Of a stretch of DNA of 64,000 nucleotides, positions 34,055 to 42,171 are shown piece by piece; within the stretch, counting starts at the first letter, position 1, and every line of letters begins with the position of its first letter. Origin of the DNA: an uncultured Clostridia bacterium (GTDB taxonomy: Bacteria > Bacillota > Clostridia > TANB77 > CAG-508). The translations under genes and the position numbers were made by a program. The notes under the pieces are model-generated. The model saw only the letters and a program-made list of their open reading frames with translations. It had not been told where the DNA came from and did no database searches. Location of the stretch: assembly GCA_934149275.1 (NCBI GenBank), contig CAKPEG010000003.1, positions 62,001-126,000 of the forward strand. Reading direction: 5' to 3'.

Positions 34055-34609
34055 ATGAAAAAGAAATATGGCGATTTATCAAAAGTTAAAGATATAATAG
34101 ATAGTGATTTTGTAAAGTTAGAAACACCTAATGATTCATTTTTCGGTGCAGTATGTATGTCATACATAAAAAAGGTTTTAAAAAAATGGAGAGTTCCAAG
34201 AGACAATGAAAAAGAAGAAGTTATATTAGACATTGGATATAGATGGATAACTCTTTATCCTCGTAATGAGAATTATGCGATAATCGCTATGTTTAATGTA
34301 AAGTCAGAATTAGTAGAATTTTATTTTGATATTGCAAAAAAGATAAATTACAAAGCTAGAGTGCCATATACAGATGATTGGTATTTAGACATTGTTTTAA
34401 CTAAAGAAAATGATGTTATATTTTTAGATGAAGATGAGCTAGAAGAAGCTTTTAAAATGGGAGAAATTGACCAGACAGATTATCAGGTGATAAGAAAAAC
34501 AGCTGACAAAATTGTTAATAAATATCATAAACCTGAAGAATTTGAAAAAATGAAAAAAATTGCAACAGAATATTTGGAAAAGTTAATGAATATTCCAATA
34601 AAACAATGA
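34055..34609 (+). CDS. DUF402 family protein
   Basis: A 184-residue protein. Residues 60-160 match DUF402, a beta-barrel fold with conserved Tyr, Asp and Glu residues: ENYAIIAMFN, YFDIAKKINY, DDWYLDIVLT and FLDEDELEEAF. Some members (NtdP, FomD) hydrolyse nucleotides with divalent metal; whether this one does is unknown. ATG 34055 has GGAGG. Its stop lies just before the promoter of the next orphan gene. Confidence 0.75.
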   Translation: MKKKYGDLSKVKDIIDSDFVKLETPNDSFFGAVCMSYIKKVLKKWRVPRDNEKEEVILDIGYRWITLYPRNENYAIIAMFNVKSELVEFYFDIAKKINYKARVPYTDDWYLDIVLTKENDVIFLDEDELEEAFKMGEIDQTDYQVIRKTADKIVNKYHKPEEFEKMKKIATEYLEKLMNIPIKQ

Positions 34610-34610
34610 G

Positions 34611-34639
34611 TTGACATAAAATGATAGAAATGGTATACT
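34611..34639 (+). promoter_or_regulatory. Promoter of orphan gene 34679
   Basis: TTGACA (34611-34616), 17-base spacer, TATACT (34634-34639), TGG extended -10. It starts two bases after the upstream stop codon. Confidence 0.75.
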
Positions 34640-34678
34640 TAGCAAGTAGCAAGTTGTTGTTTTTACAGGAGGTGCTTT

Positions 34679-35167
34679 ATGACAAGAAATAACGATATGG
34701 ACTTTGAAACTATTGTTGAATGTATGTTTGGCGATGATGAAACAAAGGTTGATGACGAATATCAAACAGATGCTGTTAAAGAACGGGTAACTGATGATGA
34801 AGTCAAAGCGTTTGCAGATGAGAAACGGAAATTTAATGATGAAAGTCAAACAACTGCAGTTAAAGCGCAAGTAGTTGATGATGAAAGTCAAACAGTTGTT
34901 GTTGAAGATCAGGTGGTTGACGATGACGGCAAAACAGTTACTGTTGAAAGTCCAAAAATGACTTACGAAGAAGGGGTAGAGCGGCTGAAACAATTAAGTC
35001 ACCAGATAAAAGAAATAGGGCTTTATGATGAAATCATGGAAGCGTGCAATAAGCATGATTTAGCTGGACTTAATAAGATTACTGAAAAGTATGATAAGGA
35101 AGTCAAGCAGATTTGTGATCAGATGGATCAGATAATGAAACAAATGCCTTATCCATATTCGTACTAA
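34679..35167 (+). CDS. Acidic repeat-containing orphan protein
   Basis: A 162-residue, strongly acidic protein. Residues 17-95 consist of about five degenerate repeats of 13-15 residues built around DDESQT or DDEYQT and a following Val-rich strand (for example FNDESQTTAVKAQVV and VDDESQTVVVEDQVV). Residues 100-155 are a helical domain ending in a Met/Pro/Tyr tail. No signal peptide or membrane helix. Codons such as CGG and CTG set it apart from neighbours. Own promoter, AGGAGG site and GC-rich terminator. Function unknown. Confidence 0.7.
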   Translation: MTRNNDMDFETIVECMFGDDETKVDDEYQTDAVKERVTDDEVKAFADEKRKFNDESQTTAVKAQVVDDESQTVVVEDQVVDDDGKTVTVESPKMTYEEGVERLKQLSHQIKEIGLYDEIMEACNKHDLAGLNKITEKYDKEVKQICDQMDQIMKQMPYPYSY

Positions 35168-35211
35168 TCTATTTTCGAATGTAATTCAGAATATTGTCAA
35201 AGCAAAAAAAG

Positions 35212-35238
35212 GGTGCGAGAAATCTCGCACCTCTTTTT
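35212..35238 (+). terminator. Terminator of orphan gene 34679
   Basis: GGTGCGAGA, AA, TCTCGCACC: perfect 9-bp GC-rich stem with flanking A and T tracts. Confidence 0.9.
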
Positions 35239-35319
35239 ATGTAATAGGAAAAATCGAAGAACTACCTATTATATAAAAAGAACAATGCAACATTTGTTAT
35301 ACCAAGATATTGAAAAGTA

Positions 35320-35348
35320 TTGAAATATTAAGAAAAAAGTTATATAAT
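35320..35348 (+). promoter_or_regulatory. Promoter of aspS
   Basis: TTGAAA (35320-35325), 17-base spacer, TATAAT (35343-35348), 38 bases before ATG. Confidence 0.65.
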
Positions 35349-35385
35349 TTTTACACAAATTTATTTAACGGAAAAGAGGAATAGT

Positions 35386-37161
35386 ATGAGAGCAAACGAA
35401 TATAGAACACATTATTGTAATGAATTACGATTAGAAGATGTTGGAAAAGAAGTACGACTTGCCGGATGGGTACAAAAAATAAGAAATTTAGGAAAAATGA
35501 CATTTGTTGATTTAAGAGACGAATTTGGAATTACACAAATAATAATTTCAGATGATGAAAATTTAAAATCACAAATGGCTGATTTAAAAACAGAATGTGC
35601 AATAACTGTAACAGGTAAAGTTGCTGAAAGATCTAATAAAAATAAAGAGATAGAAACCGGAGATATAGAAATTGTTGCAGAAAAAATCACTATTCTTGGA
35701 AAATGTAGAGCGGTTCTTCCTTTTGAAATAAATCAAAAAGAAGCACAAGAAGTAAGAGAAGATTTAAGATTAGAGTATAGATTTTTAGATTTAAGAAACG
35801 ATAAAATTCATAAAAATATTTTACTTAGATCTAAAATATTAAAAACAATGAGAGATGAAATGGATAGATTAGGATTTACAGAAATCCAAACTCCAATTTT
35901 AGCAAACTCATCACCAGAGGGAGCTAGAGACTTCTTAGTACCAAGTAGATTACATCCAGGTGAATTTTACGCATTACCACAAGCACCACAACAATTTAAA
36001 CAATTACTTATGATATCTGGATTTAATAAATATTATCAAATAGCTCCATGCTTTAGAGATGAAGATCCAAGAGCTGATAGATCACCAGGAGAATTTTATC
36101 AATTAGACTTTGAAATGAGCTTTGCAACACAAGATGATGTATTAGCTGTTGGAGAAGAAGTTATTTCAAATGTATTTAAGAAAAATAGTGATTGGGAAAT
36201 ATCAGAAGCACCATTTGTAAGAATTCCATATAAAGAAGCTATGGAAAAATATGGTACAGATAAACCAGATTTAAGAAATCCATTGATAATAATAGATGTT
36301 ACAAAAGTATTTGAAAACACTGAATTTAATGCATTTAAAGGAAAAACAATTAAAGCGATTGTAACACACAACATGGCAGAAAAGCCAAGAAAATTCTTTG
36401 ACCAAATGTCTGAATTTGCAGTTTCAGAATTAGGAGCAAAAGGATTAGCTTGGACAAAAGTTGACGAAAATGGAGAATTAACAGGAGGAATTTCAAAATT
36501 CATTACACCTGAGAATAAAGAAGCATTAGTTGAGATTGGAAAAATATCAAATAATGATGCAATATTCTTTATAGCAGATGAATTTGAAACTGCACAAAAA
36601 ATAGCTGGTGGAGTAAGAATTGAATTAGGAAAAAGATTAGATTTAATTGAGAAAAATATATATAAATTCTGCTGGATAGTAGATTTCCCAATGTATGAAT
36701 TATCAGATGAAGGAACAATAGACTTTAACCATAATCCATTCTCAATGCCACAAGGCGGAATGGAAAGCTTAGAAAACAAAGATCCACTTGATATTTATGC
36801 ATATCAATATGACTTAGTTGGTAATGGATATGAGCTAGCATCAGGAGCTGTAAGAAACCATGATCAAGAAATCATGATAAAAGCATTTGAAATTGCCGGA
36901 TATACTGAAGAAGATGTAAAAGGAAAATTCGGAGCTTTATATAATGCTTTTAGTTATGGTACACCACCACATGCAGGTGCTGCACCAGGTGTTGATAGAA
37001 TAGTAATGCTTCTAGCAAAAGAAGACAATATCAGAGAAGTTGTTGCATTCCCTAAAAACAAAAAAGCAAGAGATGTATTAATGAGAGCACCATCTAAAGT
37101 TTCAGAGCAACAATTAAAAGACGTTCATATAAAATTAGACTTAGATGAAAAAGAAAACTAA
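35386..37161 (+). CDS. aspS: Aspartyl-tRNA synthetase
   Basis: A 591-residue bacterial-type class II synthetase. It has an N-terminal OB-fold anticodon domain (AGWVQKIRNLGKMTFVDLRD), motif 2 PCFRDEDPRADRSPGEFYQ, the GAD insertion domain (about 290-410) and motif 3 GAAPGVDRIVMLL. It charges tRNA-Asp, and possibly tRNA-Asn if the non-discriminating form is used. ATG 35386 after AAAGAGGA. Single gene with its own promoter; no T-box is visible in the short leader. Confidence 0.97.
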   Translation: MRANEYRTHYCNELRLEDVGKEVRLAGWVQKIRNLGKMTFVDLRDEFGITQIIISDDENLKSQMADLKTECAITVTGKVAERSNKNKEIETGDIEIVAEKITILGKCRAVLPFEINQKEAQEVREDLRLEYRFLDLRNDKIHKNILLRSKILKTMRDEMDRLGFTEIQTPILANSSPEGARDFLVPSRLHPGEFYALPQAPQQFKQLLMISGFNKYYQIAPCFRDEDPRADRSPGEFYQLDFEMSFATQDDVLAVGEEVISNVFKKNSDWEISEAPFVRIPYKEAMEKYGTDKPDLRNPLIIIDVTKVFENTEFNAFKGKTIKAIVTHNMAEKPRKFFDQMSEFAVSELGAKGLAWTKVDENGELTGGISKFITPENKEALVEIGKISNNDAIFFIADEFETAQKIAGGVRIELGKRLDLIEKNIYKFCWIVDFPMYELSDEGTIDFNHNPFSMPQGGMESLENKDPLDIYAYQYDLVGNGYELASGAVRNHDQEIMIKAFEIAGYTEEDVKGKFGALYNAFSYGTPPHAGAAPGVDRIVMLLAKEDNIREVVAFPKNKKARDVLMRAPSKVSEQQLKDVHIKLDLDEKEN

Positions 37162-37165
37162 TTTA

Positions 37166-37194
37166 TTGACAATGCTAGGCAAACCATATATACT
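37166..37194 (+). promoter_or_regulatory. Promoter of the NlpC/P60 gene
   Basis: TTGACA (37166-37171), 17-base spacer, TATACT (37189-37194), five bases after the aspS stop. Confidence 0.7.
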
Positions 37195-37230
37195 ATAAGC
37201 GAAAATATAAGATAGAGAGGTCTTTTTTCA

Positions 37231-38559
37231 ATGAATAAACTAAAAAAAGTAGCAATAACACTAGCTGTAATATTGTTTATTTTAACTAATATAAAATATT
37301 CTTTAGGAGTCACAGGAAAAATAACAGCAGAAACAATAAGAATTAGAGCAGAAGCAACAACAGATTCAAAAATAATTGAAATTGGAAATGCTGGAGAAAA
37401 AGTTGATATAGTTGGGGTAGAAGGTGACTGGTATAAAGTTAGTTTCAAAGGAAAAACAGGATACATTTACAAAGATTATCTAACACCAGATGGAGAAGTT
37501 AAAACATCAGATAAAACTAATGAAAATAGTTCTGAAACAAATCAAACTCCAGAAGCATCAACAACACCAGAAACATCAACAGCACCAGAAGCAACTCCAT
37601 CAGAAACTCCAACTCAAACTCCTACAGAAACAACTAATGATAAAGCAATGGAATTAGGAAATGTAGTTAATAAAGAAACATCAGCATATTTACTTCCTAA
37701 TTTTACATCTACTAAAATAGAAAAAGTAAATAAAGACCAAGAAATAAAATTAATAACAACAATGGCAAATTGGGCTAAAATTGAAATAAATCAAAAAGAA
37801 GCATGGATACCAAAAACTTTCTTAATGAAAGAAGTTAGCGTAGAAACAAATAAACCAGCTGAACAACAACCAGAAGGAACAACTGAAGCTCAGCCAGAGA
37901 CACAAAAACCAGAACAAACTAAACAGCCTACTGTTAACAAAGCAGCATATATTTCATCAAATGCATCAGCACATTTTAGATCAGAACCATCAACATCAGC
38001 AAAATCATTAGGAAAATTACCTAAAAACACAAAAATAACAGTCATTGGTGAAGAAAATGGTTGGTATAAAGTATCTTATAATGGTAAAGAAGGATATATA
38101 TCAAAAACATTAGTAACAGAAGGTGAACCACCTGCAACTACTTCATCAAGAAGCCAAGAAGAACCAAGAAGTGCAACAACTACTGCACAAGCATCAAGCA
38201 ACAATGTAGTTCAAGTTGCAGAAAGCTATGCAGGAAGTAGATACGTTTCTGGAGGAAGTTCTCCATCAGGATTTGATTGTTCAGGATTTACACAATATGT
38301 ATATGGAAAATGTGGAGTTACACTTTCAAGAACATCATACACACAAGCAACACAAGGAACTGCGGTAAGTAAATCAGAATTACAACCAGGAGATTTACTA
38401 TTATTCCATTATTATGGTAGTTCTTCAATAGGACACGTTGGAATATATGTAGGTAATGGTAAGTTTATACATGCAGCAAACTCAAATAGAGGAGTTGTAT
38501 ATGATTCAATAGAATCAGGATATTATGCAGACAATTATGCAGGAGCAAGAAGATTATAA
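37231..38559 (+). CDS. Secreted NlpC/P60 peptidoglycan endopeptidase with three SH3b domains
   Basis: A 442-residue exported protein: signal peptide (1-26), SH3b domain 1 (30-88), Thr/Pro/Glu-rich linker, SH3b 2 (about 140-205), second linker, SH3b 3 (248-300), Ser/Thr linker, then the NlpC/P60 domain (325-442). The catalytic triad is visible: C350 in GFDCSGF, H402 in GHVGIY, H414 in FIHAAN. It would cut the D-Glu to diamino acid bond in stem peptides. Probably a cell-separation or wall-turnover enzyme. ATG 37231 follows AGAGAGG. Confidence 0.93.
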   Translation: MNKLKKVAITLAVILFILTNIKYSLGVTGKITAETIRIRAEATTDSKIIEIGNAGEKVDIVGVEGDWYKVSFKGKTGYIYKDYLTPDGEVKTSDKTNENSSETNQTPEASTTPETSTAPEATPSETPTQTPTETTNDKAMELGNVVNKETSAYLLPNFTSTKIEKVNKDQEIKLITTMANWAKIEINQKEAWIPKTFLMKEVSVETNKPAEQQPEGTTEAQPETQKPEQTKQPTVNKAAYISSNASAHFRSEPSTSAKSLGKLPKNTKITVIGEENGWYKVSYNGKEGYISKTLVTEGEPPATTSSRSQEEPRSATTTAQASSNNVVQVAESYAGSRYVSGGSSPSGFDCSGFTQYVYGKCGVTLSRTSYTQATQGTAVSKSELQPGDLLLFHYYGSSSIGHVGIYVGNGKFIHAANSNRGVVYDSIESGYYADNYAGARRL

Positions 38560-38628
38560 AATCAAAATGAGGTGAATTAAATAAATATATTACTAGTAGT
38601 AAATTTTGGGTATATACTAGGAATATTA

Positions 38629-40863
38629 ATGGGGCTATACATAAACAAGGGTATAGCTCTATTTTTATGTGTAGAAATATTAATATACATAGTAATCTCA
38701 AATATAAGAAAAACAAAACGATATGTAAAATTATTAATAAATAAAAAGATTTTTATTATATTTTTAATTGCACAAATTACATCAGGAATAATTGTTATCC
38801 AAAAAGAAAATAAATTTAAAAAAGCATATGAAAATATTGAGAATATACAAGCAATTGTGCAACTGGAGACAGACGGTATACAAAAAGAAAATTATACAGA
38901 GTATGTAATTAAAATAGTAAAATGTGAGAATCATCCAAGTATAGAAAAAACGAATTTAAAAATGACAGAAACAAGAAATATTCAACATCAAAAAGGAGAT
39001 ATCATACAAATTCAAGGTGAGTATGAAAAAATAAGTTCATACAAAAATAAAGGAGTATTTAATTACGAAACTTATCTGAAAAAAGATAATATATATGGAA
39101 AAATTAAAGCGAATCAAATTACTCTAAAGCAGAGAACTAAAAATAAAATTAGAATTCCTCAAAAAATAAAGGAAAAGTTTAAACAAAATTTTGAAGAGAA
39201 AACAGCAAACTATTTTATAACAATTATTTTAGGCGATAAATCAGAATTAGATAAGCAAATAAAAGAGAATTTTCAAAATGGCGGAATATCACATTTACTA
39301 GCAATTTCAGGTATGCACATCAACTGCATAATTTTAATAATTACATACATAGTAAATAAAACAATAAACTCATACAAAATTCGAAAGATAACCACAATTA
39401 CTACGCTAGTAACTTATGGATTAATAATAGAATTTACGCCATCAGCTACAAGAGCAATAATAATGGCGGTTATGCATCAAACAGCATTAATCTTATTAGA
39501 AAAGGATAACTTTTTAGTAAACATTTCAATATCAAGCTTTATAATATTAATAATAAGCCCTTATTATTTAGTCGATACAGGATTTTTGCTCTCATTTACA
39601 GCAACAATAAGCATTGTATATGTATACAAAAAATTAAGAAGAGAAGTAAGTAAAAACAAGATAATTCAATCAATTGCAGACAGTTTGATATTAACAATAT
39701 CCGCAAATATTTTAATAGCACAAATAGTAATATGTCTTTTTAAAAAGTTTTCATTATCAATGATTATAATGGGAATAATAATTTCACCTTTTATATTTGT
39801 AATAGAAGTAATAGGGATTTTTAGCATAATTATTCCAAGTTTTATTCTAAAATTTTTAAAAGTACCTATTGAGTTTTTTATATCAATATTTGATTTTTTA
39901 TCGTCAATTAATTTTTTAACTATCTATTTAAAAGTTCCAAATATAATTCAAATTATTTTATATTATACAATTATTATTAAGTTTCTATTTAAGCCTAAAA
40001 GAAAAATCGTAAACCAAATATTAACCAGCATTATAGTAATTTCAATCATTAGTCAATTAATACAGTCTTCATGTTCTATGTTATTTAGAAGGTTTGAAAT
40101 AAATTTGATAGATGTAGGACAAGGAGATAGTACGCTAATAGTTACTCCTAGAAATAAAAAGATATTAATAGATGGAGGAGGGAATGAAAATTATGATATA
40201 GGAGAAAATGTGCTAATACCATATTTATTAAATAAGAAAATTAAACAAATAGATTATTTAATGATTTCACATTTTGACACTGATCATGTAGGCGGAACAT
40301 TGAAAGTTTTAGAAAAATTAAAAGTTAAGCAAGTTATAATATCACAGCAAAAAGAAGATAGTTCGAACTTTCAAGAGTTTTTAAAAATTGCTGAAAAAAG
40401 AAATATTAAAATAATAGTAGTAAAAGCCGGAGACATTATTCAAATAGAAAAAAATATTTATATAGAGGTGCTATGGCCAACCGAAAAATTAGAAATATCA
40501 ACTAATCCTTTAAATAATAATTCAATTGTAGCAAAATTAATTTATAATAATACCAGTATACTATTTACAGGAGATATTGAGGCAGAAGCTGAGAAAGAGT
40601 TAGTAAAAAAATATGGATATAAATTAAAGGCAGATATTTTAAAAGCAGCTCATCATGGATCAAAAACATCTTCAACTAAAGAGTTTGTAGATAAGGTTAA
40701 TCCAAATGTAGTGCTAATAGGAGTGGGACTAAATAATAAATTTGGACATCCTTCAGATAGTGTAATAAATAGATTTAAGCAAAGAAACATACATATTTAT
40801 AGAACAGATTTAGAAGGAGAAGTTAATATAAAAATAAATAGTAAAGGAGTATTATGTAAATAA
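38629..40863 (+). CDS. comEC: ComEC/Rec2-family competence protein
   Basis: A 744-residue DNA-uptake channel protein. An extracytoplasmic OB-like region (about 60-200) precedes the competence membrane domain (195-470, many helices; GGISHLLAISGMHINCI is the family hallmark), followed by a metallo-beta-lactamase domain (490-740) with HFDTDHVGG and AAHHGSKTS. ATG 38629 has a weak AGGA site. The frame is open upstream to an ATA at 38581 that sits six bases after GAGGTG and would add MNILLVVNFGYILG-like residues, making a more typical N-terminus. Which start is used is unclear. Confidence 0.92.
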   Translation: MGLYINKGIALFLCVEILIYIVISNIRKTKRYVKLLINKKIFIIFLIAQITSGIIVIQKENKFKKAYENIENIQAIVQLETDGIQKENYTEYVIKIVKCENHPSIEKTNLKMTETRNIQHQKGDIIQIQGEYEKISSYKNKGVFNYETYLKKDNIYGKIKANQITLKQRTKNKIRIPQKIKEKFKQNFEEKTANYFITIILGDKSELDKQIKENFQNGGISHLLAISGMHINCIILIITYIVNKTINSYKIRKITTITTLVTYGLIIEFTPSATRAIIMAVMHQTALILLEKDNFLVNISISSFIILIISPYYLVDTGFLLSFTATISIVYVYKKLRREVSKNKIIQSIADSLILTISANILIAQIVICLFKKFSLSMIIMGIIISPFIFVIEVIGIFSIIIPSFILKFLKVPIEFFISIFDFLSSINFLTIYLKVPNIIQIILYYTIIIKFLFKPKRKIVNQILTSIIVISIISQLIQSSCSMLFRRFEINLIDVGQGDSTLIVTPRNKKILIDGGGNENYDIGENVLIPYLLNKKIKQIDYLMISHFDTDHVGGTLKVLEKLKVKQVIISQQKEDSSNFQEFLKIAEKRNIKIIVVKAGDIIQIEKNIYIEVLWPTEKLEISTNPLNNNSIVAKLIYNNTSILFTGDIEAEAEKELVKKYGYKLKADILKAAHHGSKTSSTKEFVDKVNPNVVLIGVGLNNKFGHPSDSVINRFKQRNIHIYRTDLEGEVNIKINSKGVLCK

Positions 40864-40869
40864 AAAATC

Positions 40870-40898
40870 TTGAAAAAAACATAGAAAGATGCTATAAT
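40870..40898 (+). promoter_or_regulatory. Promoter of the receiver-domain orphan
   Basis: TTGAAA (40870-40875), 17-base spacer, TATAAT (40893-40898) with TGC extended -10, followed by ACGTAAT, which also follows the -10 of the orphan at 60468. Confidence 0.75.
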
Positions 40899-40959
40899 AC
40901 GTAATATGTTAAATAGAAGTTTGTAAACGTTTTTATATCAACGAATAGGAGGAAAAACT

Positions 40960-41349
40960 ATGAGTAGAATATTAATCGTTGAAGACGACCGGATAAAGCT
41001 ACATACAGTTCTGGATATTATAAAACCAGAATACGAATACGACGTAGCTGTATGCGAAACAGGTGCAATGCGGTTAGCAATGCAGAAAGAATATGATATC
41101 TTAATAACAGATATGCAGTTTCCAAAAGAAAAAGAAGGGCCCATAGAGAGAAATGCGGGTCCAGAGCTTATAAAAAAACTGAAAGAGCTGTACAAGGAAA
41201 AAATGCCTAAAGTAATAGTAAATTCATTAATTCCTATTACTAACGTATGGGAAAGACTAGGCGAAACACCGCCAGATGAATATGTTGGACAGGTAGTATT
41301 TGTACGGGATTTGGAAGCTATGCTAAAGAAAATAAAAGGAGAGACTTAG
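40960..41349 (+). CDS. Stand-alone response-regulator receiver domain
   Basis: A 129-residue protein starting RILIVEDDRIKLHTVLDII, the first strand and acidic pair (D9, D10) of a CheY-like receiver, with the phosphoacceptor candidate D51 in ILITDMQFP and S89 in VIVNSL at the Thr/Ser position. The usual Lys of strand five is missing (YVGQVVFVRDLE), so phosphorylation chemistry may be impaired. There is no output domain. Codons CGG and CTG mark it as one of the odd-composition orphans. Own promoter, AGGAGG site and terminator; the stop codon lies in the terminator loop. Partner unknown. Confidence 0.85.
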   Translation: MSRILIVEDDRIKLHTVLDIIKPEYEYDVAVCETGAMRLAMQKEYDILITDMQFPKEKEGPIERNAGPELIKKLKELYKEKMPKVIVNSLIPITNVWERLGETPPDEYVGQVVFVRDLEAMLKKIKGET

Positions 41350-41360
41350 GTCTCTTCTTT
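41337..41360 (+). terminator. Terminator overlapping the receiver-gene stop codon
   Basis: AAGGAGAGAC and GTCTCTTCTT pair around TTAG, which includes the TAG stop of the gene; a short T tail follows. Confidence 0.7.
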
Positions 41361-41368
41361 TATTATGT

Positions 41369-41398
41369 GTATAATTTCTTCGAAAAAGGTACATACTA
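41369..41398 (+). promoter_or_regulatory. Sigma-G-type promoter of the BofC-like gene
   Basis: GTATA (41369-41373), 18-base spacer, CATACTA (41392-41398). This fits the sigma-G pattern GHATR and CATNHTA. In Bacillus bofC is forespore-expressed under sigma-G. No sigma-A hexamers are evident here. Confidence 0.65.
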
Positions 41399-41425
41399 CC
41401 AACAAAAGAAAAAGGTGGTATATTT

Positions 41426-42004
41426 GTGAAGAAATTAATTATTTTTATTATAATGTTACTAATTTTTTTAGCTAGCTGTGGAATTGGATATTTTTATTTA
41501 AATACAAGAACGGATCAAAGAAATGATAGTAAAGCAGATGAAGGAGTAACTGTAATAAAAAATGATGTAGAAAACGAAACAATTTCAACAGAAACAACAG
41601 AAGAAAAAATTTCTCCAAATGCAGAATTAACAGAAGTTGTGTTGTATAAAAAATGTGGACATGAAATTGCAAAAAATAGCAAGGTTCCAACAGATATCGT
41701 TAATTTAGACGAAAAAAAGTTTGAAGAAAAATATAAAGAATATCAAATAGAAGAATTTTCAGATAAGCAAGTATCAATATATAATGAAGTAGATAAAATG
41801 TGTCCAGAGCATTATAAGATAGGAGTAGCAGAGGGAGTAATAAACATATATAGAAAAGATGAAAATGGAGAAGAAGAACTGTATGAGATGACAAATATAT
41901 CATTAGAATATTTGCCTGAAGAAGAGCAGTCAAAATTAGAAAATGGAATTGAGATTATTGGAGAAGAAGAATTGAATTCTGTATTAGAAAATTTAGAAAG
42001 TTAA
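41426..42004 (+). CDS. BofC-like secreted protein
   Basis: A 192-residue protein with an N-terminal membrane or signal segment (residues 3-25), a Thr/Glu-rich linker, and a C-terminal domain ending ISLEYLPEEEQSKLENGIEI and EELNSVLENLES, which matches the BofC C-terminal domain. The KKCGH and MCPEHYK motifs are typical of clostridial relatives. BofC inhibits SpoIVB and so delays sigma-K activation in Bacillus. Starts at GTG 41426 after AAAGGTGG. The sigma-G-type promoter upstream supports a forespore role. Confidence 0.75.
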   Translation: MKKLIIFIIMLLIFLASCGIGYFYLNTRTDQRNDSKADEGVTVIKNDVENETISTETTEEKISPNAELTEVVLYKKCGHEIAKNSKVPTDIVNLDEKKFEEKYKEYQIEEFSDKQVSIYNEVDKMCPEHYKIGVAEGVINIYRKDENGEEELYEMTNISLEYLPEEEQSKLENGIEIIGEEELNSVLENLES

Positions 42005-42141
42005 GTAATAGAATTATAAATATTATTATGATTGAGTATATAGAACAATTTGTGATACAAACTTTACTGTACAATATTATCATCATTTTAATTAGAATTT
42101 TAATAATTATTTCTCAGTATAACTGGTAGATAGGTAAAGTG

Positions 42142-42171
42142 AAAAAAAGAGCGATTATTCGCTCTTTTTTG
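42142..42171. terminator. Bidirectional terminator at the end of the ClpE-like gene
   Basis: AAAAAAAGAGCGA, TTAT, TCGCTCTTTTTT: strong stem with A and T tracts on both sides. It contains the stop codon of the minus-strand gene. The gap 42005-42141 holds nothing else recognisable. Confidence 0.85.

Noticed and set aside
36099..36779. A 226-codon minus-strand frame inside aspS.
   Set aside because: It is antisense to conserved synthetase sequence, with no start signals and no recognisable product.
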